Source: Butyricicoccus sp.
GTDB lineage: Bacteria > Bacillota > Clostridia > Oscillospirales > Butyricicoccaceae
NCBI GenBank assembly: GCA_020025885.1
Contig: JAHHRJ010000004.1
Location: 1 to 64,000, forward strand
Reading direction: 5' to 3'
Length of the DNA stretch: 64,000 bases
Of this stretch, positions 43,814 to 53,303 are shown in pieces. Below the pieces are notes generated by a model. The model searched no databases. It was not told where the DNA came from and was given only the letters and a program-made list of their open reading frames with translations. The position numbers were made by a program, and so were the translations under genes. Position 1 is the stretch's first letter; each line of letters begins with the position of its first letter.

Positions 43814-44596
43814 TCAAAACACCCCCAAAAGAAGCTGACTCATACTAAGCGGAATCGCCGCACCTGCCGCAATACCCGCCGCAATCAAAAGTGCCTCCGA
43901 AAAGCGGCTGATTCCTGCCATAAAATCGCCTGCAATCATATCTCGAATGGAGTTTGTCATCAAAAGTCCAGGAACAAGGGGCATGATCGAGCCAATAATC
44001 ACGACATCATAGTTGGAACTAACACCTGCCGCCGCACCAAGCAGTGCACAAAAGCTGATCCACATCCCACCAAATAAATTGGTGATAAGCGGATGCATTC
44101 CAAGTCGTCCGCTAAATAGAACAAAAATTTGAAGCAAAAAGCCGATCACAAATGCCAATAAGCCGGCGGCAAAGCTCCCGCCAAAAAGTAGCGTAAAAAA
44201 CATCGCACCGCCCCCACAGGCGCAATACAGCATTCGATTGGAGTATACTGAACATACATCGATCTCATGGATTTCTTTTTGAATCTGCTGATATGAAATC
44301 GGGCAAATGCAAACCGAACGACATAGATTATTGAGGGCATCCACCTTATTTAAATCTGTTCCACGCTGTGTGATGCGGCATGTCTGTGTAATGGTCTCGT
44401 CTGTTTCGTTCATGCAAATTGTGGCAATGATTGCGGTTGGAACCGCATAAACCTCAGCAGACTTTGCGCCATATGCCAAACAGACACGCGCAACGGATTC
44501 TTCCACACGATAAATTTCCGCACCGCAGGTCAACAGGCGCGCGCCGATCATCAGGGCAGCACTTAAAAGCTCCGTTCCTGACATGATATTGCTCAT
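43814..44596 (-). CDS. Threonine/serine exporter family protein, large subunit (ThrE-like, DUF1212)
   Basis: A 260-residue protein with an N-terminal soluble region (CGAEIYRVEESVARVC, then AVPTAIIATI) and about five C-terminal membrane segments ending in the IGSIMPLVPGLLMTNSIRDM signature. The ATG at 44596 has GAGGGGG 7-9 nt upstream and its own promoter at 44627. The frame stays open to 44674 but no start signals are there. Together with the small subunit it forms a split ThrE transporter. Confidence 0.88.
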   Translation of the reverse strand: MSNIMSGTELLSAALMIGARLLTCGAEIYRVEESVARVCLAYGAKSAEVYAVPTAIIATICMNETDETITQTCRITQRGTDLNKVDALNNLCRSVCICPISYQQIQKEIHEIDVCSVYSNRMLYCACGGGAMFFTLLFGGSFAAGLLAFVIGFLLQIFVLFSGRLGMHPLITNLFGGMWISFCALLGAAAGVSSNYDVVIIGSIMPLVPGLLMTNSIRDMIAGDFMAGISRFSEALLIAAGIAAGAAIPLSMSQLLLGVF

Positions 44597-44626
44597 CGTC
44601 TTCCCCCTCAATATTTTCTCCTTTTC

Positions 44627-44655
44627 AGGATATCGGTTTTTTTGCACAAAGTCAA
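44627..44655 (-). promoter_or_regulatory. Promoter of the ThrE-like pair
   Basis: Minus-strand TTGACT (44650-44655) and TATCCT (44627-44632) with a 17-bp spacer, about 30 bp upstream of the start codon at 44596. Confidence 0.55.
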
Positions 44656-44693
44656 CTATGAAGCGCACATCCATTTATTTTTCACATAACATT

Positions 44694-44768
44694 TAAGGCA
44701 ACACCGCACAATGTCATCTGCGGCGCTTTGCGAAAATCGCTCTTGCTCAATTATACGGTATTGCCTTA
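44694..44768 (+). repeat. Family-B repeat, short deletion derivative B2
   Basis: A 75-bp element made of the two ends of the 166-bp element at 60552-60717, joined with the middle removed. Its left 41 bp match the right end of B1 (reverse complement) with about one difference, and its right part matches B1's left end. The ends are inverted repeats (AAGGCAACACCGC and AAGGCAATACCG). It lies in the non-coding stretch between the ThrE-like gene and the metK promoter; 44769-44892 shows nothing else. Confidence 0.8.
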
Positions 44769-44892
44769 ATTCTATGCGTTCCGCAAACATTCCCTGCATA
44801 TGATTTCTCTGATCAGTTTTGCAAGTTTTGATGCTATGCTACCTCTTCCAAAATTTCTTGTCCAACAGCCAAAAAATTATGCATTCCTCTCC

Positions 44893-44921
44893 TTGACAAA
44901 TATTGACTGACACAGTATAAT
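44893..44921 (+). promoter_or_regulatory. Promoter of the SAM riboswitch-metK unit
   Basis: Perfect consensus TTGACA (44893-44898) and TATAAT (44916-44921) with a 17-bp spacer, about 26 bp before the riboswitch aptamer. Confidence 0.85.
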
Positions 44922-44946
44922 ATAGGCAAATCAAAACAACTGCATA

Positions 44947-45059
44947 CCTTATCAAGAGTGGTGGAGGGATCGGCCCTATGAAGCCCGGCAACCTGCAAAG
45001 TGTAAGGTGCCAAATCCGGCGGTAGTATCGTAAAGATGAGGCTGAACTAGCTAACTGTG
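44947..45059 (+). promoter_or_regulatory. SAM-I (S-box) riboswitch aptamer upstream of metK
   Basis: The leader has the S-box landmarks in order: CTTATCAAGAG at the 5' end, GGTGGAGGGA, GGCCCTATGAAGCCCGGCAACC, GGTGCCAAATCC and a closing GATGAG. SAM binding favours the downstream terminator hairpin, so metK is transcribed only when SAM is low. This feedback is standard for metK in Bacillota. Confidence 0.95.
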
Positions 45060-45090
45060 CTCCCGCTGTGTAAGCGGGAGTTTTTCTTTT
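45060..45090 (+). terminator. Riboswitch-controlled terminator before metK
   Basis: An 8-bp GC-rich stem (CTCCCGCT with AGCGGGAG) followed by nine T residues with one C, directly after the SAM aptamer and 42 bp before the metK start codon. It is the expression platform of the riboswitch. Confidence 0.92.
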
Positions 45091-45132
45091 AAAATTTTTG
45101 AGGTATGCACCGACAAAGAAAGGATTTTGATT

Positions 45133-46320
45133 ATGGCAAGACATTTGTTTACTTCTGAGTCCGTTACCGAAGGACATCCGGACAAAATCTGTGACCAGAT
45201 TTCTGACGCAGTATTGGACGCCATCTACGCACAGGACCCAACCGCGCGCGTTGCTTGTGAGACCACAGTAACCACCGGTATCGTATCTGTTATGGGCGAA
45301 ATCACCACCAACTGCTATGTAGATATCCCGAAGGTTGCACGTGCTGTCATTCAGGATATCGGCTACACCCGCGCAAAGTATGGCTTTGACGCAAGCACCT
45401 GTGCTGTTGTAACTTCGATCGACGAACAGTCTGTCGATATCGCACTGGGCGTTGACAACTCCCTTGAACGCAAGGAAGGCGGCGAAGATGCTGCACTGGA
45501 AAACGGTGCTGGCGATCAGGGCATGATGTTTGGTTATGCCTGCGATGAGACCCCAGAGCTGATGCCGCTGCCGATCTCTCTGGCGCATAAGATGGCAAAG
45601 CGTCTAACCGAAGTACGTAAGAATGGCACCCTTTCCTACCTGCGTCCAGACGGCAAGACGCAGGTAACTGTTGAATATGATGACAACAATCGCCCGCTGC
45701 GTGTTGAGGCTGTTGTTGTTTCCTCTCAGCATGCACCAGAAGTTTCTCTTGAGCAGATCCGTGCAGATATATTCGAGCATGTCATTAAGACCACTGTACC
45801 AGCTGAACTGCTTGACAATCAGACCAAGATCTATGTAAACCCGACTGGACGCTTTGTAATTGGCGGACCACAGGGCGACTCTGGTCTGACGGGTCGTAAG
45901 ATCATCGTTGACACCTACGGTGGAATTGGTCGTCATGGCGGCGGTGCATTCTCCGGCAAGGATCCGACCAAGGTTGACCGTTCCGCAGCATATGCCGCTC
46001 GTTATGTGGCAAAGAACATTGTTGCTGCTGGTCTTGCTTCCCGTTGTGAGGTACAGCTTGCTTACGCGATCGGCGTTGCAAAGCCTGTCTCCATCATGGT
46101 TGATACCTTCGGCACTGGCAAGGTAGACGAAGCAACGCTGGAAGCTGCTGTTGAGAAGGTATTCGATCTGCGTCCGGCTGCTATTATCAAAACTCTGGAG
46201 CTGCGCCGCCCGATTTATCGCAAGCTCGCAGCATACGGCCATATGGGTCGTGAAGACCTCGGCGTTCGCTGGGAGGATACTGACCGCACAGATGCACTTC
46301 GTGCAGCTGTTAAAGTGTAA
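45133..46320 (+). CDS. metK: S-adenosylmethionine synthetase
   Basis: A 395-residue SAM synthetase (methionine + ATP). It shows the [21 protein letters not shown] start, the [12 protein letters not shown] hexapeptide region with catalytic residues, and the P-loop-like [23 protein letters not shown]. The ATG at 45133 has AAAGGA 8-9 nt upstream; a TTG two codons earlier is not needed. SAM made here feeds rlmN, rsmB and other methylases. It is monocistronic with a strong terminator after it. Confidence 0.97.
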   Translation: MARHLFTSESVTEGHPDKICDQISDAVLDAIYAQDPTARVACETTVTTGIVSVMGEITTNCYVDIPKVARAVIQDIGYTRAKYGFDASTCAVVTSIDEQSVDIALGVDNSLERKEGGEDAALENGAGDQGMMFGYACDETPELMPLPISLAHKMAKRLTEVRKNGTLSYLRPDGKTQVTVEYDDNNRPLRVEAVVVSSQHAPEVSLEQIRADIFEHVIKTTVPAELLDNQTKIYVNPTGRFVIGGPQGDSGLTGRKIIVDTYGGIGRHGGGAFSGKDPTKVDRSAAYAARYVAKNIVAAGLASRCEVQLAYAIGVAKPVSIMVDTFGTGKVDEATLEAAVEKVFDLRPAAIIKTLELRRPIYRKLAAYGHMGREDLGVRWEDTDRTDALRAAVKV

Positions 46321-46345
46321 TAATTGAAATTTCCAACATATCAAC

Positions 46346-46382
46346 GGGGCTGGAAACCTTTGAGTTTCCAGCCCCTCTTTTT
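46346..46382 (+). terminator. Terminator after metK
   Basis: A 12-bp stem (GGGGCTGGAAAC type, pairing with GTTTCCAGCCCC region), a 6-8-nt loop and a T-rich tail, 25 bp past metK. It has no U-run on the minus strand, so it probably does not serve the convergent SLH gene. Confidence 0.85.
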
Positions 46383-46428
46383 CGTATAAAACAAATTGTA
46401 TTTAACTTAGATTGTTTTATAACACGGT

Positions 46429-49400
46429 TTAAAGCGTTCCAGAAGAATCCATTGTGCTTGCCTTCGTGCCTGTCTGAACTGCCTGCTTGAACGTGTTAAC
46501 TGCATGTCCCAGCACCTTTGCAGCCTCTGTCACTTCGCTCTGCTGCGTAACTGTATCCTTCGCCTCTGCTGCAACTTTGATTGCAAGCTCCAGTTCATTC
46601 ATCACCTCTGTGCGCACAAACTGCTGATCCTTGTCTACCTGATCGGCACTCAGATTGCTTACAACAACTTTCTTCTTTGCAAACTCTGCCGCCTCAATTG
46701 CGGTATCAATTTCAGAGGTATCCAGTGAGTCATATTGCTTGGTTCCTACCTCGATTGCACTCTTAAATTCTTCTATTGCCTGCTCCAGTGCCTCTCTAAC
46801 TTCTGTCACGCCATCTTCATCCACAGCTGTGTTTTTTGCTGCAACACTTCCCTTTCGAATTGCTGTATCCAAAGCTTCCATCGCCAGGGTCGTAACAAAT
46901 TTCTGCCCCTGATCTACTTCATTTGCACTCAAATCAAGCACCATGATATCCTGTTTTACTTCATTCGCAGCTTCAATCGCAAGATCAATCTCAGAAGTAT
47001 TCATAGCTTGTGTAAACAGCTGCTGGTTGCTGTCGCGATACTTCTCCATATACGCCTTATCTCTATTGCTAATCAGTTTCTTTTGTGCCAGCTTACCAAG
47101 CGATTCGTCAAATTTTTTCTTATAGTCCTCAAAACCATTTGGATACATTTCTTTCAATTCTTGTGCTGTAAACGGAACCATTGTGCCTTTTGTAGAGAAT
47201 CCAGCCCCGATAGGCTTTTCATAATAGTGTGCAATCGGTGCATCCAGCTGTGGGGAACGCAGACCGCCCTCTACTGTTTGCTCCTTACCCGGATTCGAAA
47301 TTTTCAGATATGGATCATCAATCACACTTGGCGCTGTTCCATTTGTTGCCCATACATCCAACTGCTCTAAAAGCGCCTGAACAAACATATTTGAGTTATA
47401 GTCACTCATTACTTGATCCTGATTAAAGGTCGGGAACAAGTCACGCGCTGGATATCCCATCCGTGTGAGAATATCATTGTGTGGGAATGTAGGTGATGCC
47501 GGATCAGAGTGTGGTGCACCTGCAATTTCATAGAGTGCAAACAAGCTGTCTTCATCTACATGGTTACCTTCTGTTGGACGGAATTCTGTATTAAAGTCCG
47601 CCTGAGAGGTGACATACATTACTGGCACGCCCAAATTCTTACCAACAAACATATCGTTATGATTCTTTGCTGTTGCAGTTGCATCAGACTGATTGATTTT
47701 GTTTGCAGGATATGTGCCAACCACATTCATAAATCCATCATATGGCAGCTTCTGATTATTGTCCCGCAGGAACTCCATAAAACGGAAATATTCATTCATA
47801 TAGAAGCCGCTCTGGCTCTGTCCAAAGAGATAAACCTTCTTGACATCAACATTTTTACCTAAGATACCATCTGTATTCTCCTTGAGCGCATAGCCCATCT
47901 GGCTGAAGATATCCCATACCAGACCGATATCTGTGGTGGGCAGTTCGCTTGCATTGACCCAGAACTTCTTGTAGGCTTCTTCTGCACTCTGTCCATTTTT
48001 CTTGTCAATTTTATAGCTGCTGTACAAGAAAGTGTTTGGACTTGCCCAGCTCAAAGCATTATAGCGTGCATCAAACCGCTGAAGTGCATTGACACATACC
48101 GGTTTAGATGTAATGCCGACATATGCTGCTCCTTTCTCCATAATCATTCCGTATGCTCTGCGCCACAATGCTTCATTATCATACTTGTCGCTGGCATTGA
48201 GGATATCAACATAAACTCTGCCATTGAAATCACTCGGATTTTCCGGAGTTCGAACTAGGATACGGTTGGTATATGGCAGTCCACTTTCACGAACCATCAA
48301 GCGGTTATCCGATGCAATATCATAAAGGTTTGCATCACCGGAAACAAAGTATTCCTTTTCTGTGTATTTCACAGATAATTTATCATCTTGTCCATTCTTA
48401 TCGACTTGTCCACTCTTATCGACATATTGAATGGTACCATCTTCATTCAGCTGGAGCGCTGGCATCCAAACAGGTGCTTTTGAATCCCAATCCGGATCAG
48501 CTACACTCACACTCATCGCTGTAGAGTCAAAAATCTCCTTGCTATCTACATTTTGCCACTCAATCTTTGCAGGCTTCTTGGTCTGGCTTTTCACAATTTC
48601 TGTGTCCTGATGACCAAATGCAGAGGTGTTCTTGCTCCACGCAATGAACTTATTGTAATCATCCTGTGTGATATAGCGGTTATTTAGTGCTGCATCAGCA
48701 CTTTCTTTAAACTCCGACAGATAGTTTGCATATTTTGCTTCTGATGTTTCGCCTTCATAGCGCGCATTCAGCTGCTTATCTGTAAAATGCACCATGCTTC
48801 CTTCCAGTGCAAAGTCACTATCATTGATATACGCATAATAGGTTGCCAATGGTGCATCTATTCTAGGACTGCGCAAACCGCCCTTTGCATTTCCATATGC
48901 ATCAAGAGCAGGCTTTTGCTGATCGTTATCACTGACCTGAATCCAATGATCCTGACCATTTGGTGCAGCAATATTATTGCGCGCCCAATCGTCCAAGTTC
49001 ACAAGTGCCGCACTTACAAACTCATCCAAATGCACATCGCCTTCTACATGATTGCCCTGATACTTCTTCGTATCACGGGAGGTACCTTCCGAACCAGCCT
49101 TTGCATTCGCCTTGGCAATCTCAAAGTTATTTGGAATGACTGGCGAAGTTGGGTCTGCATGCGGGGCACCAGCTACTTCATACAGACGGAATTTCCAATC
49201 AGCGTCATTTTTGTCCTCAAGCATTGGATAGTAACCATCCTGAATACGCTTTCTGGCCTCAGCTTCACCCATCATAACCATATATGGTTCAGCTGTTTTG
49301 GGCCAGCCTACGTTTTGAATCTTGACACCAGTTGATAACTCTGTAGGTGTCGCGCCAACGACATTGAAATATCCATCATAAATATCCTTACCATTCAGGA

Positions 49401-51354
49401 TATTATTCAAATATGGATAGAATGTCATCAGGTATGTCTGCAGGTAGAAACCAGACTGGCTCTGTCCCAACAAGTAAGTGCGTCCATCATCCTTAACTTT
49501 CTGTCCCAGCTCTGCACCAAAGAGATCCTGCGGCCGTTCCTTAATCACTGTACCCAACTGAGACAGCATATCCCAAAATAGACCGTTTTCCTGAGAATCC
49601 GGATCATTGTTGTCTACCAGCCAATCAATATCAGCATAGCGCTCCGCATCAAAATTCTTCAGCGCCTGTGCTGTAATTGTCTTAGAAGTGATACCAATAT
49701 AGATATCGCCGTTCTTCATAATATGCTCATAGCTGCGACGGAAGATATCCTCCAGATCATAACCCGCAGAAGCGTTGAGAATATCCACATAAACATTGCC
49801 AGAGAATTTCTCTGGATTCTCAGGATAATGAATCAGCAAACGTGTTGTGTAATCGACATTCGGTGTCTTGATTACTGGCACATTTACACCTCGATTAGAT
49901 AAGGTATAAACATTTGCCCTGCCAGACATAAAAATTTCTTTCTCCCCAAAGCCATATCGATCAGCAATCTTATCGATTTCACCCACTGAGCAATACACAG
50001 AGCTGAACGGATGACTCCCCACTTCTTCACCATGCTTATGATTGTGCATGTCCTCTGCATATGGGATCTCTTGTAAACGGAAACCGTCACGCTCGTCGAT
50101 CGCCATCATTGTACGCACAATTTCATTGGCATGTGGGCTGACTTGGTCATCGCTGCTGCCACTGCTGTTGCCGTTGCTGCTACCACTACTGCTACTATTC
50201 TCCTTGACCGGCTTTTTATCTTCATTCTTATCTTTCGTATGTAATTTTCCTGCTACGTTTACAGTAACATCCCCACGAATGACAAGATCCTTCGGCTTGG
50301 TTTCAATCTGAGTGCCTGATGCATTGACTTCTATCGTATCGACCTTGCATTGTCCCTTAATGGAAACATTTTCACCATCGATTATCAAGCGAGCAGCCTT
50401 GGAATCTTTATCAAGTGTTACTACAGCATTATCTGTCTTCACATGCACAGTTTCTAAATTGCCGGCTGTTATATTGACATTCCCCTGTACAACAGTTTCC
50501 TGCTTCACAGTAACATTCTTGAGTTCCGCACCATTCTCTGCCCCCTGTGTAACATACAAGCGACCACTAACAGTTGCATCCGACAATGTTACACCGGCAG
50601 TATTGATTACAACATTACCCTGCACATTATTACCAGTTTCATTTTTCTGTACAAGCAATGCCACTGCATTATCAATTACTGTAACAGCTTCTGCACGAGT
50701 TGCATTTGCACGAGGCTCAAATGTCCCGCTACCCTTACCGTTCATCCAACCATTGTCTACCACTGCACTAACAGCCCCAGCTGCCCAACTTGAAACTGTA
50801 TTGCCATCTTCAAACTTGCCAAGTGTTGCACTTGATCCCTGATTCAGACTGAATACACGTGCAATCGCGACTGCCATCTCCTCACGGCTAATAAAACTAT
50901 TTGGACGAATATTTTTGTCTTTATCGCCAACAGTTAATCCCAACGCAACCGCACGAGATAAATCTTTGGCATACCATGCATTGGGATCTACATCTCCAAA
51001 CTGCGTAAGATCAGCTGTTTGACTTCCACCCCATATACGTCCCAAAATTGCAAAAAATTCCACACGAGTAAGCTGCTTGTTTGGAACAAAATTTTGTGCA
51101 TCTACACCATTTACAATTCCAAGCTCACTCCATCGTGAAACTTGCTTTTCTGCCCAGTGACCTGCCATATCCACAAAAGATACAGTATTTCCTGCCGCCA
51201 TGATACTTTGTTCTAACTTTTGTGGTTCAGCCGTTAATGCACGCGCAGCGCCACCAGACGCACTGAGAACTAATGAAGTAGCAATCGCAGAAGCTGTAAG
51301 CCGCTTTGCCATCGGTTTTCCTACCATACTCACTGAAATTCTTTTTTTTGCCAT
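46429..51354 (-). CDS. Giant SLH surface protein with two tandem alpha/beta-hydrolase modules
   Basis: A 1641-residue exported protein. Regions in order: signal peptide (about 1-42); three SLH units (about 58-237) for wall anchoring; a beta-strand-repeat region rich in Val, Thr and Asn (245-370); a Ser/Gly linker (about 383-403); hydrolase module 1 (about 405-930) with nucleophile motif LGQSQSG near 630 and AGAPHAD near 730; hydrolase module 2 (about 950-1425) with FGQSQSG near 1177 and AGAPHSD near 1281; two FIVAR-like helical repeats (1450-1641). The modules resemble the secreted alpha/beta hydrolase domain family Abhydrolase_10, whose substrate is unknown. The start ATG has GAAGGGAAG upstream and a strong promoter. 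Confidence 0.88.
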   Translation of the reverse strand: MAKKRISVSMVGKPMAKRLTASAIATSLVLSASGGAARALTAEPQKLEQSIMAAGNTVSFVDMAGHWAEKQVSRWSELGIVNGVDAQNFVPNKQLTRVEFFAILGRIWGGSQTADLTQFGDVDPNAWYAKDLSRAVALGLTVGDKDKNIRPNSFISREEMAVAIARVFSLNQGSSATLGKFEDGNTVSSWAAGAVSAVVDNGWMNGKGSGTFEPRANATRAEAVTVIDNAVALLVQKNETGNNVQGNVVINTAGVTLSDATVSGRLYVTQGAENGAELKNVTVKQETVVQGNVNITAGNLETVHVKTDNAVVTLDKDSKAARLIIDGENVSIKGQCKVDTIEVNASGTQIETKPKDLVIRGDVTVNVAGKLHTKDKNEDKKPVKENSSSSGSSNGNSSGSSDDQVSPHANEIVRTMMAIDERDGFRLQEIPYAEDMHNHKHGEEVGSHPFSSVYCSVGEIDKIADRYGFGEKEIFMSGRANVYTLSNRGVNVPVIKTPNVDYTTRLLIHYPENPEKFSGNVYVDILNASAGYDLEDIFRRSYEHIMKNGDIYIGITSKTITAQALKNFDAERYADIDWLVDNNDPDSQENGLFWDMLSQLGTVIKERPQDLFGAELGQKVKDDGRTYLLGQSQSGFYLQTYLMTFYPYLNNILNGKDIYDGYFNVVGATPTELSTGVKIQNVGWPKTAEPYMVMMGEAEARKRIQDGYYPMLEDKNDADWKFRLYEVAGAPHADPTSPVIPNNFEIAKANAKAGSEGTSRDTKKYQGNHVEGDVHLDEFVSAALVNLDDWARNNIAAPNGQDHWIQVSDNDQQKPALDAYGNAKGGLRSPRIDAPLATYYAYINDSDFALEGSMVHFTDKQLNARYEGETSEAKYANYLSEFKESADAALNNRYITQDDYNKFIAWSKNTSAFGHQDTEIVKSQTKKPAKIEWQNVDSKEIFDSTAMSVSVADPDWDSKAPVWMPALQLNEDGTIQYVDKSGQVDKNGQDDKLSVKYTEKEYFVSGDANLYDIASDNRLMVRESGLPYTNRILVRTPENPSDFNGRVYVDILNASDKYDNEALWRRAYGMIMEKGAAYVGITSKPVCVNALQRFDARYNALSWASPNTFLYSSYKIDKKNGQSAEEAYKKFWVNASELPTTDIGLVWDIFSQMGYALKENTDGILGKNVDVKKVYLFGQSQSGFYMNEYFRFMEFLRDNNQKLPYDGFMNVVGTYPANKINQSDATATAKNHNDMFVGKNLGVPVMYVTSQADFNTEFRPTEGNHVDEDSLFALYEIAGAPHSDPASPTFPHNDILTRMGYPARDLFPTFNQDQVMSDYNSNMFVQALLEQLDVWATNGTAPSVIDDPYLKISNPGKEQTVEGGLRSPQLDAPIAHYYEKPIGAGFSTKGTMVPFTAQELKEMYPNGFEDYKKKFDESLGKLAQKKLISNRDKAYMEKYRDSNQQLFTQAMNTSEIDLAIEAANEVKQDIMVLDLSANEVDQGQKFVTTLAMEALDTAIRKGSVAAKNTAVDEDGVTEVREALEQAIEEFKSAIEVGTKQYDSLDTSEIDTAIEAAEFAKKKVVVSNLSADQVDKDQQFVRTEVMNELELAIKVAAEAKDTVTQQSEVTEAAKVLGHAVNTFKQAVQTGTKASTMDSSGTL

Positions 51355-51440
51355 CTATGAATCTTCCCTTCATTTGCTACTATACATATACCAATTTCCC
51401 CCTTGTATCATTGCGTTGCGGAGGCGTATAACTTCTATTT

Positions 51441-51469
51441 ATTATAACAATTTGCAATTTCAGCGTCAA
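51441..51469 (-). promoter_or_regulatory. Promoter of the giant SLH protein gene
   Basis: Minus-strand TTGACG (51464-51469) and perfect TATAAT (51441-51446) with a 17-bp spacer. The 5' leader would be about 80 nt. The rest of the gap up to 51653 is AT-rich and without a gene. Confidence 0.7.
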
Positions 51470-51653
51470 TAATTGTTGCGTAGAAAATCGACTTTTGTTT
51501 GTTTCCCACTAATTTTATCTTTTTTGTTTGTATGTATTACACAAATCAAATCTGATGATTTTATATCAAAACTACATTTTTGCAATTTTTGTATATTCAG
51601 TATCTTGTTCGCCTTCACAAAAGCTTATACTTTTTCATAAAGCATAGGTTATT

Positions 51654-52763
51654 TCATTCTGTTTTCCCATCATAAATGCAGTGCACCCCTTTATGCTCCA
51701 TCATGCCGCCCAGACAGCGCTTATTGCAACGGATACATCTGTGAATTTTTTCTGGGGTTCCTGCCGCGACCTTATTCACCCACTGCGGATCTGCCACAAG
51801 CTGGCGGCTCATTGCCGCACATTGTATACGGTTTTCTTTGAGCTGCTGCTCTACAAATTCTGGATGTACCAAGCCACCCACGCCGCAGATTGGAAGACTG
51901 GTATACTGACGCACCGCATCACAGAATTTCAGGAAACAGCCTTCCTCCGAAAAATATGGATGTTTTGCATTTGGAATGGTATCTTCCAAATTAGAATGGT
52001 TCGCGATTGCTACATGGAAGCTGTTCACTCCTGCTCTTTCCAATAGTGGTATAAAAATGCCTAGCTCCTCATACAGCACCCCAGCATTGCCATAATGTGG
52101 GTTTTCCTGTCGAACTCCCAGCTTGTAATCAATGGGATAATCGGGCAATTTGTCTCGGATTGCACGAATTGATTCCACAGCAAAACGTGCACGATTTTCA
52201 GCACTTCCACCATAGACATCGGTACGCTTATTAAACACAGAGGAGCTAAAACTGCCACACATGCGATCACCATGCACCTGCACCATATCAAATCCAGCTT
52301 TACGTGCAAGTACCGCCGCATCACCAAAGGCAGAAGTTATTTTCTGAATTTGTTTTACGGACATCTTGGAAATCAAAGGCTCTACCTGTGCATTGAGCAA
52401 GGGACGCAAGTCCTCCGGCTTAATTTTTTTACACAGCACACCAGGAATATATCGAATCATTGCTTTCCAGTTGGAATCAGACTGATGCAGCTGAGCACAG
52501 ATATAACACCCATGCTTATGGGCAATCGCCGTGAGCCTTTGATAATGGGCAAACCCTTTTTTGCTGTAAAGGCTGGGAACAAAGCGTGAGGGCAGCACAG
52601 GCACATCGCCTATAATAAGCATCGCGCATCCTCCCGCTGCAATGGCTTCCATTTTCTGAAAATATTCTTCTTCTGCAAGTCCCATAGATGTCGGTGCAAA
52701 AAAAATCCGATTCTTGAGTGTTAATGTTCCCAGTTGAATTGGGCTGAGCAATGTTTCAAACAT
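51654..52763 (-). CDS. NADH:flavin oxidoreductase, Old Yellow Enzyme-like, short form
   Basis: A 369-residue flavin TIM-barrel protein. It has the N-terminal LSPIQLGTLTLKNRIFFAPTSMG, the QLHQSDSNW region, VQVHGDRMCGSFSSSVFNKRTDVYGGSAENRARF, and the 4Fe-4S cysteine set C-x2-C-x3-C with a later cysteine (CIRCNKRC...VHC). This matches the N-terminal half of 2-enoate reductase/BaiCD-type enzymes, but the C-terminal FAD/NAD domain of those (total over 640 residues) is missing. The H-G-D where many relatives have H-x-A may affect substrate. It is downstream of marR and probably controlled by it. No strong terminator follows. Confidence 0.88.
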   Translation of the reverse strand: MFETLLSPIQLGTLTLKNRIFFAPTSMGLAEEEYFQKMEAIAAGGCAMLIIGDVPVLPSRFVPSLYSKKGFAHYQRLTAIAHKHGCYICAQLHQSDSNWKAMIRYIPGVLCKKIKPEDLRPLLNAQVEPLISKMSVKQIQKITSAFGDAAVLARKAGFDMVQVHGDRMCGSFSSSVFNKRTDVYGGSAENRARFAVESIRAIRDKLPDYPIDYKLGVRQENPHYGNAGVLYEELGIFIPLLERAGVNSFHVAIANHSNLEDTIPNAKHPYFSEEGCFLKFCDAVRQYTSLPICGVGGLVHPEFVEQQLKENRIQCAAMSRQLVADPQWVNKVAAGTPEKIHRCIRCNKRCLGGMMEHKGVHCIYDGKTE

Positions 52764-52865
52764 AATCCTTTGTCTCCTTTTTCCAGCTGATTGTGGGATG
52801 GTTTTGTCCCCTATGACCCGTCATATCTATTTTTCTTGCTGGTTTTATAGTCACTTCTCATCCGT

Positions 52866-53276
52866 CTATAATGATGCGGCAATCTTGGAAAGCAATCGCT
52901 CCAGCTGCTCCTGTTCTTCCTGAGAGAGCACAGACAGCTTTTGTGCATTCCAAGCAGCAAGCATGTCATGGCTCTTAGCAAACACCCGCTGTCCTGCGTT
53001 GGTCAACGATAAGTGATAGCAACGGCGGTCTTGCGGATTTTTCTCTCTGCACACTAGCCCCTCTGCAACCAGCTTATCCAGCGAACGCTGCACCAGTCCC
53101 CAGTCCATCTGCAGAAACTGCATCATTTCCTTTGGCGCACAATTAGGGTGCTTTCCAATATACAGGATGGGATATAAAAGTCCGGGGGTAATGCCATCCT
53201 GTTGCAGCAGCCGACTGCATTCATTTACAAAATCTTTGCGCAGCACGGAAATTAAATATGCAAAATTTATATACAT
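52866..53276 (-). CDS. MarR family transcriptional regulator
   Basis: A 136-residue winged-helix regulator. It shows the MarR core LLYPILYIGKHPNCAPKEMMQFLQMDWGLVQRSLDKLVAEGLVCREKNPQDRRCYHLSLTNAG, with the wing residues D-R-R, then the C-terminal dimer helix. The ATG at 53276 is close to a promoter overlapped by inverted repeats, so it probably represses itself and the downstream oxidoreductase. The ligand is unknown; phenolic or quinone-like compounds would suit the enzyme. Confidence 0.9.
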   Translation of the reverse strand: MYINFAYLISVLRKDFVNECSRLLQQDGITPGLLYPILYIGKHPNCAPKEMMQFLQMDWGLVQRSLDKLVAEGLVCREKNPQDRRCYHLSLTNAGQRVFAKSHDMLAAWNAQKLSVLSQEEQEQLERLLSKIAASL

Positions 53277-53303
53277 AGTATGTCCTCCATGACAAAGCTA
53301 TCT

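Noticed and set aside
44839..45588. 249-residue minus-strand ORF over the SAM riboswitch and metK
   Set aside because: Overlaps a proven riboswitch and the metK coding strand; composition is that of an antisense frame.
46385..46425. AT-rich inverted repeat TATAAAACAA/TTGTTTTATA after the giant SLH gene
   Set aside because: Could be a weak terminator, but the stem is AU-only with a long loop; not enough to list.
50150..50210. Short GCTGCT-type tandem repeats
   Set aside because: This is the Ser/Gly linker of the SLH protein, not a CRISPR or microsatellite of separate interest.
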